From assembly GCA_949825045.1 (NCBI GenBank), contig OX463822.1, positions 2,485,001 through 2,549,000 of the forward strand: a DNA stretch of 64,000 bases, read 5' to 3'. Positions 1 through 11,025 of the stretch are shown one piece after another. The notes under the pieces were generated by a model, which did no database searches, had not been told where the DNA came from, and saw only the letters and a list, made by a program, of their open reading frames with translations. A program made the position numbers and the translations under genes. Every line of letters begins with the position of its first letter. Within the stretch, counting starts at the first letter, position 1. Origin of the DNA: Argyresthia goedartella. Taxonomy: Eukaryota > Arthropoda > Insecta > Lepidoptera > Argyresthiidae.

Positions 1-724
1 GACGAACCTCCTCCTTTTTGAAGTCCGTTGAAAATAGGTTTAATCGATTGTTGTCGACGGACGAGATGGCGGCTGACTCATCAACACCTCTTTGGTGTGT
101 ATTTATTTATTTATTTTATTAATTATATTAGGGACATCAACAGCACATTACAGTAAAAATATTACAATTAAATTAGAACAGTGAAGCAGGCCCATAACAG
201 ATGTCCACCGAAATACAAATATCAGTACAGGAACCTAAGACGTTTTGCTTATACCTAATTAAAAATATTTATATGAAAAAAAAAACTAGAAAATGAAACA
301 GATAAATTATGTTGGTGTGTGAACAACACTCATCCCTTTCTCCCTATGTTATTCAATTCGCCATTTGTTTCAGTAGTTGTTTAACTCCATTGCTAGACAA
401 AAATCCGTTGGTAAGACCACGTGCCGTGTGAACTTCATCTCCCGAAGGTTTATGGAGATTATTTCGGCTAACTTTTTATTGCTCCGCGGTTTGCCGTATT
501 CAGTATAACGGTTGTCTTATTTATTTTCCTTTTCCGTGTAAAGCTGCTTTGCAGATTGCCTTTCGTCATTCCGCAGAAGCGTAATGGCATTTCGCTTGAT
601 CTTCTGATAACTTTCAACTGCTTTCTCTCATTTCTTTCCTCAATATGCGACAACTTTTTTACTGTGATTAGCAGTGACAATAGAGAGACTGCTTGGTCAA
701 AATATATTTGCTTTTTAGGGTTGG
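1..724. other. no gene; possible minus-strand retroposon tail
   Basis: I see no supported gene. At about 100-125 a run of TTTATT units followed by text that reads on the minus strand as a typical insect non-LTR 3' end suggests that a minus-oriented retroposon ends near base 103. Its body could extend to about 470, but no protein motif supports this. Short open frames here have no recognisable content. Confidence 0.3.
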
Positions 725-1420
725 CTACTTAATTTCATTTAAAAACTTTACAATTAAAGACGAATCAAAACTCTTCGTATATATATATGTATATTTCACA
801 TAAAACGACATAAGATACAATAAAACAGAAAGGACATCTACAAAGGCGTGCTTATCTCTAAATGGAGATCTCTTCCAGCTAGCCCAAGGTTGATAAGAAG
901 AATTTAATGTACATGATAGACGTATGTGCTCTGATAAATATACATACATATATTACTGGACTATTGAACTAACTGATAGATACACTACAAACACAAGTAC
1001 ACAAATCTAGGATAGAGAAAGATAATGCTCCTTCAAACGATTCCTGAAGACGGGGAGAAACGGAAATTCTCTGAAAGTGCAGGGAAGCGAGTTCCAAAGA
1101 GTGATCGCTCGCAATCGAAAACAGTGCTTGTATGCGACGGTATTGTGATGAGGGATAGAGAGCAGGGAAGCCCTGTGAGTTCTATGTGGACGAGCCGAAG
1201 GGAGAAATTGAAAAAGATCACGGAGAAAGCTAGGGTATCAAGGGTTAGTTAATAGAAGAGAGTATGTAGTAAGAGTATGTTGAATAGAAGAGTGAGGATG
1301 TGTGTATAAAAGCGAAGACGGATCGGCCCATTTTAACTACTTGCGATACTGCGAGACGTGGTCAAACTTGTGCAGTCCGAAGATAAACCGAATCCCGAGA
1401 TTTTGAAGTCGCTCCAGTCT
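725..1420 (-). pseudogene. 3' end of a non-LTR retrotransposon (RT C-terminus plus 3' UTR)
   Basis: Read on the minus strand, bases 1420-1330 encode a clear C-terminal reverse-transcriptase segment (NRLERLQNLGIRFIFGL then HKFDHVSQYRK) followed by a stop. Further on, 1221-1033 give IPSHTSTVFDC and SLFGTRFPALSENFRFSPS, matching the usual pattern before the end of insect non-LTR ORF2 (normally 'FGTRLWNSLP'). Stop codons and frame changes show it is dead. From about 960 to 725 the minus strand resembles the conserved insect non-LTR 3' UTR (GCTGGAAGAGATC, then GATAAGCACGCC). The catalytic core is absent, so this is a 5'-truncated copy. The clade cannot be fixed from this part. Confidence 0.7.
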
Positions 1421-1749
1421 GTTCAGTTGCTTTTCGTTGTTTTTTGTTTGTCAAAACATGTTATCATTACCACTATCACTCGGCAATTAACAGTCCAATT
1501 AACGATTGATTTACCACTTATTGGACTAGTGGCATTCGCCATTAGGAAAAATACACAAAGGCCAATTTTCCTTTACGAAATTCTCCTATCATCGAATGGA
1601 TTGGGGGGTAGGCAGGTGCACAGGTTCGCGTGCAGACACAATCGATCGACTGCTCAATGTTTCATGGCTGGGGGTCCCGTTGACTCATACTGCATGGTGG
1701 ATGTAGAGTTGAGAATGTGCGAGATATGGCACGGCACGAGAAGGATTTG
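1421..1749. other. no recognisable gene
   Basis: A 130-codon plus-strand open frame runs through 1358-1750, but its start overlaps, antisense, the retrotransposon relic to the left, and it has no motif I recognise. I take it as chance. Confidence 0.5.
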
Positions 1750-2060
1750 AATAGAATAGAAGATAATGCCATTTATTTACTGTATCAGCATAAACACATA
1801 AAAACTCATAAAAAATTATAAAATAAAAGTAACACAATGCAAAACGCAGACATAAAATCAACAAAAACAAGACCAAAAATGTAATTAATTACAAATTCAT
1901 AATAATATTCTTTAAATATGTATTCTCTATGTGGGGGTCCACATAAAGTTTTGAGTGGTTTCACTGCTATGTGCACATGCTGCGACAGCAAAAGGGCATA
2001 GACTTAGCAACCAGCGTCACAGGATTTCCTGTGACGCTATGCTGAGTCTGAGCTGATCCT
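1750..2060 (-). mobile_element. retroposon 3' end with conserved hairpin, minus strand
   Basis: Bases 2013-2038 form a perfect 11-bp stem (AGCGTCACAGG) with a 4-base loop. On the minus strand it is followed by TTGCTAAGTC, GCTGTCGC and CACATAG, and about 230 bases later by an A/T-rich tail with TATTC repeats (1742-1755). The same hairpin and downstream words occur on the plus strand at 12211, 33404 and 51199, with a TATC tail. This copy has GG/CC at the stem tip where the others have GA/TC. I infer a shared 3' module of one retroposon family. Confidence 0.6.
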
Positions 2061-2582
2061 TCAGTCTAGGATCCAAAAGTACAGTTGAATTTAATATTTT
2101 TAATCACCAGGTGTCAAGTGTAGAAATATAAACAACGTTAAGACTAATCTAAATGTGTAAATAAATAAAACAAATAAAAATAAAATGTCAATTCGGAAAA
2201 AAATGGAAATATGAATTGTATTACGGATGTTTGTATGAGTTTATGAAACGTGCGTGCCTCGCGGGCGGTGCGGAAGCGGATGCGGTGCTATATTAATTCA
2301 TACAAAGCTATCATTCATCCGTTGCGTGCCGTACGTGCGACCAAATCGAGGCGCAGCGAAAGCCAGAAAACGGTCATTGTGAGCAAGTGTGAGTGATTGA
2401 TTGATTGGCAAACAAAAGTCTATGGGCCTTACCACAAAAAAATAAACGCCTGTTCAACACTTGTTTGACATTTGTTTTAGATTATGTCATGTTTAACATT
2501 TTTTGTAGTAACACGGTATATGTTTACAGATATGCTTAGTAAGAATAATGTGTCCAAAATCAAATGTACGGTATTTTTTTTA
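2061..2582. other. no gene; GC-rich hairpin-like patch
   Basis: Mostly AT-rich. Around 2220-2345 there is a GC-rich patch bounded by inverted words (GGATGTTTGTATGA near 2225; TCATACAAAGC near 2297, with ATCCGTTGCG following), which may be a small MITE. No coding signal. Confidence 0.4.
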
Positions 2583-2586
2583 TTAA

Positions 2587-2697
2587 CCCCTTAACGCATG
2601 GCCTTACCCGAAATGGGTCGCGATTTTCAACCTTGTGGCTTGGTAATAAAGTTCAAAACCTTTGAAACCCATATATGAGTCAGTATGTGGTAAAGGG
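2587..2697. mobile_element. 111-bp piggyBac-type MITE
   Basis: The unit starts CCCCTTAACGC and ends TAAAGGG, and is flanked on both sides by TTAA (2583-2586 and 2698-2701). A TTAA target and termini beginning CCC / ending GGG are the piggyBac signature. The same unit with exactly 111 bases between TTAA sites recurs at 13078-13188 and 26305-26415. There is no coding capacity, so it would need a transposase supplied in trans. The assignment rests on termini and target only. Confidence 0.65.
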
Positions 2698-2701
2698 TTA
2701 A

Positions 2702-4003
2702 CTTTGTCTTTACTATAAATTGTCGGTGGAAATATAATATATTTGTAAGAATTCTGAAGAATCAACAATTTAACTAACAAACTAATAAATTGCAGTCCGA
2801 CAGCTCTTATGCAGTTGCCATTCTGCCTTAGATATCGAACTCGTTCCTAATTCGTGATTTCTTCATTGTACTACACATAACAGACATACAACTAACAGTT
2901 GATAAATAACCTTCAAGGCGAGCTTACCTCTTTTTTACCCGACTGCGCAGGAAGGAGGGTTACGTTTTTCGAGTGTATGTATGTATGTATGTATGTTTAT
3001 TTCTTAGGCACGCTCTGTAGACTAAACAGCTTGATGGATTTTAGCTTGAAAAGTGTCGTTAGATTCGTCTCAACTGTGAGATTGACACTGGCATTGACAT
3101 TGGCTGATTTTTGCGACATCTCAATTGAACTTGGTGGCTTTGTTTACCAGTATTTTTCTTCCGTGGATTGAACTTGGTAAATCTAGTTACCAAAGGCTTT
3201 GAGAGACGTCAAAGTGACAAAATCGTTTTGTTTCTCTTACACCATTATAACCGAGTTTTTAGGTTCAATCGACAGATGTTTTCCCGCTAAGGCGAAATCA
3301 ACTGAGCGCATATTATACGTCTTAATTATTTTTTTGAAACCTTCCTATCGAGTAGGCTATCAAAATAAAGGGTTTCATAAATAAAAAAGAAACCGAAACA
3401 TTAAAAAGGCAGTAGGGTTGTTTGTTTTTGTAATAATTCCACTTGTTTAATAAGTTTACTGGTAACGTGTCTGAAAAAGTACTGCAAGTAACTCTATTTT
3501 CCTATCTCTCATTTGCTTCCGGCAACCCTTGAAGATTCACCTCGCTATCTGCTACAGGTGAAAACAAAAGTGTAAGCTTACACGCGAGGGTCGCTGACCC
3601 CTGAAACTTGATAAAGAAGTCGCTTTGGTACAACCGAGTGCAAAATTGCATTAGGGTCGAAAGGCCCGGCCGGGTATACCCGGTAATTGAGCCCGGGTTT
3701 TTATTGACGCCTTTTACTATGTTTCAGCCATGTTGGATTCGCCCCCGGTTTCGGGTTTCAGAGATGAGAGAGTTTTGGTAGTGTCACTTTATTTACTTCG
3801 GTAATTTGATTAACGGAATGGCGCCATATTTTAGAATCAAGTTTGGGGTGTGATTTTCTTTTTCGGTGTCATAGGCATGGATGAAACAGGAGCTCCTAAG
3901 GTTTTGCGAGGATATGAAAAAAACTCCTTTGTTTCCATAAATTGCTCTAATGTTTATATGCTAATGATTATAAATGAGATGATGAAATTTGTAGTCAATT
4001 TTT
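2702..4003. other. no gene; interspersed repeat with GTAT microsatellite
   Basis: Around 2937-3000 the text ACCCGACTGCGCAGGAAGG followed by (GTAT)n looks like a dispersed lepidopteran repeat that I remember in general form but cannot classify. A GC-rich inverted patch (GGCCCGGCCGGGTATACCC) lies at about 3663-3700. No convincing coding sequence was seen. Confidence 0.4.
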
Positions 4004-4230
4004 GACGACCCGAATGGCCGAGTGACGACCTGAATGGCCGAGTCGGGTTCGAGTCCCGGTCGGGGCAAATATTTGTTTGACGAGAACGGATTTTTGTACC
4101 CTAGTCATGGTTGTTTGTCTATCTAAGTACAATATTTATCTACATAAGTATGTGTCTAGTACCCAAGATACAGGGAATCCTAGTTTTTAGCTAGATCAAT
4201 GTGTGTAAATAGTGTCCAAGGTATTGTTAT
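4004..4230 (+). mobile_element. tRNA-derived SINE, head rearranged
   Basis: Matches the SINE at 26580 through its body (GTTTGTACCCTAGTCATGG, then TGTCTAGTACCCAAGATAC and GTGTGTAAATAGTGTCCAAGG). The pol III B-box-like GGTTCGAGTCC is intact. The tRNA-like head is altered: its first 16-20 bases (GACGACCCGAATGGCCGAGT) occur twice and the anticodon-arm region is missing, so this copy is probably not transcribed efficiently. Confidence 0.75.
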
Positions 4231-4930
4231 AAATACGAAATAACTTTTATTATCTGACCGAAACAGGAACCCGGTAATTGATATATTTGAAGAGCGTTCT
4301 ACCCACATATTTCAACCCGTAGAGTGGTGCCGGTAATGTGGGACGTCAGCTAGGCGTGTGATGAATGAATGAACATGGAATGAACACACGCGAAGGGGTG
4401 TGAGGGGCGAGGTATTTCACTCGGGGGAAGGGGGTTCATAATTTATAAATGCGACGCCGGTACATCCGCGGTCGGAGTACCGGCGTCGTAATTTTGAGTT
4501 TATTATTATAATTTATGAAAGTACTGTGCATTGTAAATCGAAAACTATGCGTTACGCATGAGTTTGATGTCGACAGACTATTAAAATATTGATTTTATAT
4601 TATAAAGTTCCTAACAACATTTTACAATTTTCATTTACTACAGGTTTTTTGACGATGTTAAATTCTCGTTGAAATAATAAAGATTAAAATCCCTTTGCAC
4701 TTCGGAAGCAATGGTTTTGTCGGTTTTGGGTGTATTTTATTGATACTTTTACAAATATTCGACTAGGCAAGTATTATTCGATTTTATTTTCATCGCTTTT
4801 TGTTTTGCATATTTTCGTTCACTGTTACTAACGAATGATCCAAAGTAATCTCGCTCCAAAAGCTATCCTCATTTATTTTTATTTCATGTGTTTATTTTTG
4901 GTAACAAATAAGTTTTACTCTCAAACATGT
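4231..4930. other. no gene; unclassified repeat
   Basis: Contains ATGAATGAATGAAC direct repeats (about 4360-4380) and a GC-rich hairpin (annotated separately) inside otherwise AT-rich DNA. No reading frame of interest. Confidence 0.4.
4452..4488. repeat. 12-bp perfect stem hairpin
   Basis: CGACGCCGGTAC at 4452-4463 pairs exactly with GTACCGGCGTCG at 4477-4488 around a 13-base loop. The stem is strongly GC-rich against the local AT-rich background. It may be the terminal hairpin of a Helitron-like or other repeat; no second copy is present here to test that. Confidence 0.5.
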
Positions 4931-7113
4931 TAAATGTTCAAATCAAATCAAATCAAATCAAAAATCATTTATTTCCATAGGATGTTGTTACATCACTTAG
5001 ATCCGTCATTACATTTTTTTGGGTGAGTTCACTAACACAATGGCGGAATCTGTGGAGAAGAGCTCACCGAAGAAAATCCACAGTCGTCGCATCTTTTGCG
5101 TTTCCTTTTTTAAATAAAATATTGTCAAAATACAAAATGAATGCTAATTATATATCGAAACAGCCTGTTACTCAAACAATCTATTCCCATGGACATCTGT
5201 CCTCTAAGTAATCAGATATCCTATAGTAACCTTTTTTATACAATTTCTGTTTTATTATTATTTTAAACTTGTCTAAAGGTAAGTTTTTAATATCAGTAGG
5301 GACCTTATTGTAATAGCGTATACAATTGCCTTTAAAAGAATTACTAATTTTATGTAGTCGGCTTACATAAGCAACCAACTTGTCTTTATTTCTAGTATTA
5401 AAATTGTGTATATCGCTGTACTTCTGAAAATTAGTTATATTTCTTTTTACATACACAAGATTGTCATAGATATATTGAGACACAAATGTCAGAATATTGA
5501 TTTCTTTAAACTTTTCCCTCAGTGACACTCTAGGCCCTAATCTATAAATTGCACGAACAGCCCGTTTCTGCAGAATAAATATACTATTAGCATTCGCAGC
5601 GTGACCCCACAATAAAATACCATAGATCATTAGACTATGAAAGTAACTAAAGTAGACTAGTCTAGCGGTGTCTACGTCGGTAAGAGCTCTAATTTTTTTA
5701 ACTGCGAACGCTGCCGAACTCAGTCTGTTCGACAATTTATTTATATGAGGATCCCATTGTAGTTTGGCGTCTAAAGTAATGCCCAAAAAGACAGTCGACT
5801 GCACAAGGTCCAATCTCTGTCCTTTTATAAATATGTCTGTAGTTACCGGGTTCACATTGGGTAACACGAATTTAATACATTTAGTTTTCTTTTCATTAAG
5901 TAATAAATTGTCAACAGTAAACCAGTTCACTATACTAGAGATAGCATTGTTTACCTCGTCATAATTTGATTGCTGTCTTTTAACTTTAAATATCAAAGAA
6001 GTATCATCGGCAAACAATACTAACCCATGTTTTGCTTTAACAAGGTAAGGTAAATCATTAAGATATACTTAAAACAAGAAAGGACCAAGAATTGAACCTT
6101 GCGGTACGCCCATACTTATTGAAGACCCAGGTGATCTTTTCCCATTAACATCGACCATCTGAACCCTATCTGTTAGATAAAACTCCAGAAGGCCAAGTGC
6201 CTGATCTTTTACACCATAATGGCGTAACTTCCTGATAAGAGTGTCATGATGGACGCAATCAAAAGCCTTGGATAGATCGCAGAAGACACCTATTGCATCC
6301 ATTGCGTCTTCCCAGGCATCAAAAATATTGTCGATTAGTTCAACACCAGCATCGGCTGTTGAACGACCCTTTGTGAAACCAAACTGAGCAATATGAATTA
6401 AATTATTGAGATAAAAATGACTTTGCAATTGATTAAGTATGAGTTTTTCAAATATTTTGCTAAGCGTTGGTAGTATCGATATGGGTCTAAAATTGGTGGG
6501 GTCTGATGTACTACCAGCTTTGAATAAAGGTTTAACTTTACTTAGTTTCATCAAGTCATGAAACACACCATTATCTGTACATTGATTAAATATACAACAA
6601 AGGTGAGGTGCAATACAATCTACAATGGAACTAATAATTTTTACTGATAGACCATGGGCGTCAGCTGTCTTTTTCATTTCCAGGGATTTAAACGCTTTTA
6701 CAATGTCTTCATTATTTACGTGCCTAAATTTAAAATCTGTTTTACATTCCTCAAAGTTTTGTTTAAGTATAGATTCAGCAGCAGCGCGAGATGAATTTAA
6801 AGACTTGGTTGTTGAAACTGGAATGTCCGTAAAGAAATTTTCGAAAGCTTTTGCTACTTCTAGGTCTGTACTTAGCAATTGATTATCTATCTTAAGCTTG
6901 AAGTTATTATGTGTAGCTTTGGCTTTTCCAGTCTCTCTGTTTATAATTTGCCAAGTCGTTTTCATTACATTGCTACTAGATTCAATTTTGTTTTTAATGA
7001 AATTAGATTTAGCTACGGCACAAACGCGTTTAAACATTTTTGAATAACTACGAACATAATCTAGAAAGGCCGTATTTTTGTTATATGATTTCTCTTCATA
7101 GAGTTCATATAAT
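4931..7113 (-). mobile_element. 5'-truncated non-LTR retrotransposon (copy 1)
   Basis: Minus-oriented element. Its 3' tail is a (CAAAT)n run on the plus strand at 4938-4960, reading (TTTGA)n at the element's end, followed inward by the 3' UTR and ORF2. It is nearly identical to the copy at 61405-64000, and homology stops at 7113, so this copy is 5'-truncated and lacks the endonuclease. No clear target-site duplication was found. Confidence 0.85.
5181..7113 (-). pseudogene. ORF2 reverse transcriptase, broken by a stop
   Basis: Encodes the RT and C-terminal part of a non-LTR ORF2. Visible RT motifs in order: FRPISILPTLSKIFEKL, AQFGFTKGRS, AIGVFCDLSKAFDCVHHD, MGVPQGSILGP, and the catalytic FADD box (LFADDTSLIF). 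At about 6068 a TTA leucine codon, present in the copy at 62.5 kb, is TAA here, which ends translation just before the FADD motif and separates the palm from its catalytic aspartates. The endonuclease is absent. The protein would act on its own mRNA at a nicked chromosomal target; this copy cannot. Jockey/CR1-like, exact clade uncertain. Confidence 0.9.
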
Positions 7114-8370
7114 CACCACAATTCACCAAGTTTAGTACCCGCAAGTAGTTTTACAGAACCGAAATGGTTGCTATAGGTCACTTTCTATCCGAATAGTAAA
7201 GTTAGGTTTGTTAGATCACAACTTTATGTACAACCTGGACCCGAAGCGAAGCGAGGCGAGTTGACCCATCTGGTTTAGTGTGAAATAGGATGAAAAATTT
7301 TGGTAAAATTTAGTTAAGGTTTTTATAAAGTGTAATTTAGAAGGTGAAACTTTTTTTTTGAGCTGTTACTTTACTCAACATGGTAAACAGTTAATCATAA
7401 ACCATTGAAAGCTAGAAATGTGTATATTTATGTTAGGATCAAATTTCACCCACTTATTGATGGTTTAGATTCACTTTAAAGTTTATTTTCTTCTTTCTAG
7501 AGCATTTGAACAAATGTTTATTTTTAATTATTTTTTATGTCAATCGAAGAGGCCTATGCCTACCAGGGGGTCGATGGGCCTGACCATAATGATGATTATG
7601 ATTTATCGATGGACTTAGCAAAACACTTGAAGTTGACTATGAGTGTTACCACTAGGTATCACTACCACTAGGTAGTGATGCCTGATTATAATTACTATAG
7701 CTGAAACAGAAATGTAATAAATCACTATTTTTAGCATAGCATTTAATGCCAGCACAAGACTTCTCAGAAAAAAAATGGAATAACTTTCAAATTACGCGTA
7801 CCCATCTAGTTTTTCGTCAATTTTATAGCGCGGAAATAGCATTTCTGGATAAAATTCCCAGCATCGCCCGACCAACCGAGGAGCAGGGAAATTTTGACAG
7901 GGTACATAACAAATGCATTTTCTTTATTGAAAACCCTCAGAAAACTTGTATAAGATCTTTGCGTAGATTTCCTGATAGAAATCCCCTTTATCGTTGGTGG
8001 CGACCACGCCATAATGGGACTTTTATGTTGCTGCTTTTATGAATGTGTTTGTGGAGTCATAATAACCTTAAAAAAGTTTTTTGTGCAGTAAAATATAAAG
8101 TAAGTAAGTAGGTAAATTGCAGTTAGTGTACTTTTATGTTTATGATTATTTTGTTTTCTTTTCTTTTCTTTTGTAACACATTTACTTATACATTTTCAAT
8201 TGAATTACGCCTAAACTATGAAAAAAGATCGTCTTGCGCCGGGGACACTAGTTGCGATTAGCGTCCTAATTCTACTTAGCAGCTGTCAAAATGTATAGAA
8301 TATTATGTTCAACTTAGTTGTGAGTAACGCGCTGATTGCAATTATTATTTTTGGTGCAGGTGAATCTAAA
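7114..8370. other. no gene apart from an RTE scrap
   Basis: AT-rich sequence. A 98-codon plus-strand frame at 7746-8042 has no recognisable motif and an equally open antisense frame, so I do not call it. The only identifiable content is the RTE-like tail described next. Confidence 0.4.
7541..7605 (+). mobile_element. RTE-type retrotransposon 3' scrap
   Basis: Translates as SIEEAYAYQGVDGP followed by an ATGATGATT tail. Insect RTE elements end with a similar '(L)EEAY..Q' C-terminus and an ATGATG-rich tail. Very short, so the assignment is tentative. Confidence 0.45.
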
Positions 8371-8562
8371 TTATTGAAATTGTGTGTCAGTCCCTCCTCT
8401 GTATGATCCCCACGACACAGGCTTGCCTAGTGTGGGGATCACAAGTACTGTTTTTGTTTAATCTTAATTTTACACATAAGTCGTCACATAATATTTAAAT
8501 TATAGTTAAAATTGTTTGCTTTTTGCAAAATAAATAAATATTTGATTTGATTTGATTTTATA
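8371..8562 (+). mobile_element. non-LTR retrotransposon 3' UTR with hairpin and TTTGA tail
   Basis: GATCCCCAC near 8406 pairs with GTGGGGATC near 8433 around ACACAGGCTTGCCTA, a hairpin of the kind seen in many lepidopteran non-LTR 3' UTRs. It is followed by AATAAATAAAT and a (TTTGA)n tail at 8542-8560. Upstream coding sequence is not recognisable, so this is an extreme 5' truncation or an old copy. Confidence 0.55.
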
Positions 8563-9078
8563 TCGTTAATTACTGCGTTTTGTAGCCAAAATTTGAATTC
8601 AAAAAGTCAGAAAATACAGATTTACTTAACGTTATTTGTCCTGAGATGTAAATTGAAAACATCAGCGGCACTTTGCATTTTATTACCGTGGCTTGAATAT
8701 ATTTGATTTCCAAAGGACTCCGCAGAGGGTGCCAGGTACGAGTCCTCAAGAGACCATCTCTTGTTCTTAAACCATTCTTATCGTATGAATTCGTCACAGC
8801 CTCTATCCGCTGCGGTATCCTAACTCATTAACTCATAACTTTTGGGAAGAGAAAATATATTTTTATGTATTTCGTTTTCTTTGTGATGCACCTTAGGTGC
8901 TTGTGAGTATTAAATAGCATATTAAGAAGTTAGGGTGTGTAATTTGTCAATCAAAAACTTCATCATGCGAAATATTGTAAGAGGTTTTACTTCTTCATGT
9001 TCTTAATGAAATGGAGATTTTATCTTTACTGGGTTTATTATCTATCAAATTGAATAAAATTGATAGATATTATATATG
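8563..9078. other. no recognisable gene
   Basis: AT-rich; no motif, repeat or RNA gene recognised. Confidence 0.5.
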
Positions 9079-11025
9079 TCACCGTAAGATAGTCAAAACC
9101 GTTAGTTGATCAACTAACGTTTTTTTTCTCGTAAGTTGGTCAAAGACAGATAGTAAACTGTAGCGTACTGCGTACTATACGGCCAAGGTTGTTCCTATAT
9201 TTAAAGGTGGTGAGGTTTCATCGGTAAAGGATTACCGCCCAATCTCTCTATTGTGCACGTTTGCCAAAATATTAGAGTCTTTGATCTGCCCCCACATCCA
9301 AAGATACTGTAGGCAGGCTATAACAGACCACCAACACGGCTTCCTCGAATCAAGGTCTACATGTACCAATTTAGTCAGCTTCGAGGACACTCTCGTAGAA
9401 GCAATAGATATGAACAAACAGGTTGACGTTATATATACTGACTTTTGCAAAGCATTCGACAAGGTTTCCCATCAGGTCCTGTTGCACAAGCTTGGATTGT
9501 ATGGATTTGCGGGCCCTATGTTGCGATGGCTAGAGTCCTACTTAAAGGGTCGCACATTCTGTGTCGTTGTTAATGGGTTTTCATCAAGCTATAGCGATAT
9601 AACATCAGGCGTTCCACAGGGATCGCACCTTGGCCCAATATTGTTCAACTTATTCATTAACGACCTCCCAAATTGCTTCCGACACACTACCGCATTCATG
9701 TACGCCGACGACCTAAAGATCGCGAGAGTCATCGACTCCCAGCAGGACTCGGCCCCACTGCAAGATGACCTCGACTGTCTCTCAGACTGGTGTCGTAAAA
9801 ATGGAATGCAATTAAATGCGTCCAAATGCTTCCATATGACGTTTACCAGAAAACTGCACGTATCACAGACACATTATTCCATAAACGGTATTATGCTCGC
9901 GTCATTAGACACGATCAAAGATCTTGGAATCCTCTTTGACCAGAAGTTGACATTTACCGCTCACATCGATGGCATTGTGCAGAGGGCATCAAAAATGCTA
10001 GGATTTGTTATCAGAAACGGCAAAGCTTTCAGGAACCCCAAGACAAAAATATTGTTGTATAACACCCTTGTTCGTAGTGTGCTCGAGTATGCAAGTGTGG
10101 TGTGGCGTCCACATTACGCATCACATATGCTCAAACTTGAAAGAGTCCAGAAGAGATTTTTGTGGCATCTGGCTTACTCTGGGGGTGTTGCCAATAAAAT
10201 AGTGCATTACGAAGACCGATTAAAAAAATTCGGCATGAACTCCTTATCTATCCGCTATAAATACATTGACCTAATCTTCCTACACAAAATTCTCACGAGC
10301 AAAATAAACTGTCCCCAACTACTATCAAAATTCAATATAAGAGTACCACGTAGTCGCCCCCGCCTCCCCATTACACCACTTTACCCCCCCCTGCGTAGAA
10401 CGGTTCTTGGAGCCAACTCTGCCATCCCTCGCCTATGTCGATTGCTGAACGAGTACAGTAACAGGATTGACGTATTCCACGAATCAACCGCAAAAATAAA
10501 GAAGCAGTTGCTGAAGGACAGGCTCGTATAATAAATAGTCTTCATAATTGTTTTATTTAACATTAAATTAAATAAGATAAAATAATAAAATAAAATAACA
10601 AACCTATAGTCTAAGTTTCTTTAAGAACGCTGTGTTTACTTTTAAGTAATATATGTGTCTAGCATTATCCCTACATTAAGAACTGTCGAGTTTGTATACA
10701 CTTGATGCATATATTGTTAGTAGACCTAATAAAATAAAATAAATATATGACGCGATAGTTGATGAACTAACGGTCAGAACTGTTAAATAGTAAACTGGTT
10801 TAAACTTGAATTGCAAAGGAAATACCAAGGCAAACCCTGCGGTAGCTTAGGTGAAGACTAGAGGGGGCGAGCGCAGCGAAGCCCCTGAATAGTCTTTGTG
10901 TTAGGTTGACATGTAAGAACAAAAGAAACGTAAATTCTAAACCCTGTCGGTCTGGTTTACTATCTGTCGATAGTTGATCAACTACCGCGTTAGTTTAACT
11001 TACGGTTTTGACTATCTTCTGGTGA
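9079..11025. mobile_element. non-autonomous TIR transposon split by a retrotransposon
   Basis: The left end reads TCACCGTAAGATAGTCAAAA; the reverse complement of the right end reads TCACCAGAAGATAGTCAAAA, both continuing CCGTNAGTT. Flanks are TATATAT runs on both sides. Inside lie several near-palindromic TAGTTGATCAACTA words (about 9102-9118, 10757-10775, 10971-10985), a subterminal-repeat layout typical of DNA transposons. The middle (about 9160-10745) is a non-LTR insertion; ATAGTAAACTG occurs on both sides (9149-9159 and about 10787-10797), possibly part of its target duplication. No transposase is present and the superfamily is unknown. Confidence 0.6.
9182..10531 (+). pseudogene. 5'-truncated non-LTR reverse transcriptase
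   Basis: Homology begins at 9182 (AKVVPIFKGG, then VKDYRPISLLCTFAKILES) and stays open to the stop at 10531. RT motifs in order: HQHGFLESRST, VIYTDFCKAFDKVSHQ, SGVPQGSHLGP, FMYADDLKIA (catalytic YADD), then the thumb and the usual C-terminal region. The endonuclease and RT N-terminus are missing, so it cannot start a new insertion, although the frame has no stop over about 450 codons, which suggests a fairly young insertion. A TAG lies just upstream at the truncation point. The tail ends about 10740 in AATAAAATAAAATAAATA. It sits inside the TIR transposon above. Jockey/CR1 group. Confidence 0.85.

Noticed and set aside
1358..1750. 130-codon plus-strand frame
   Set aside because: Its start overlaps antisense a clear RT relic, and the remainder has no recognisable content.
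7746..8042. 98-codon plus-strand frame
   Set aside because: No recognisable domain, an antisense frame equally open, no paralogue in the window, and AT-rich context without promoter or splice signals.
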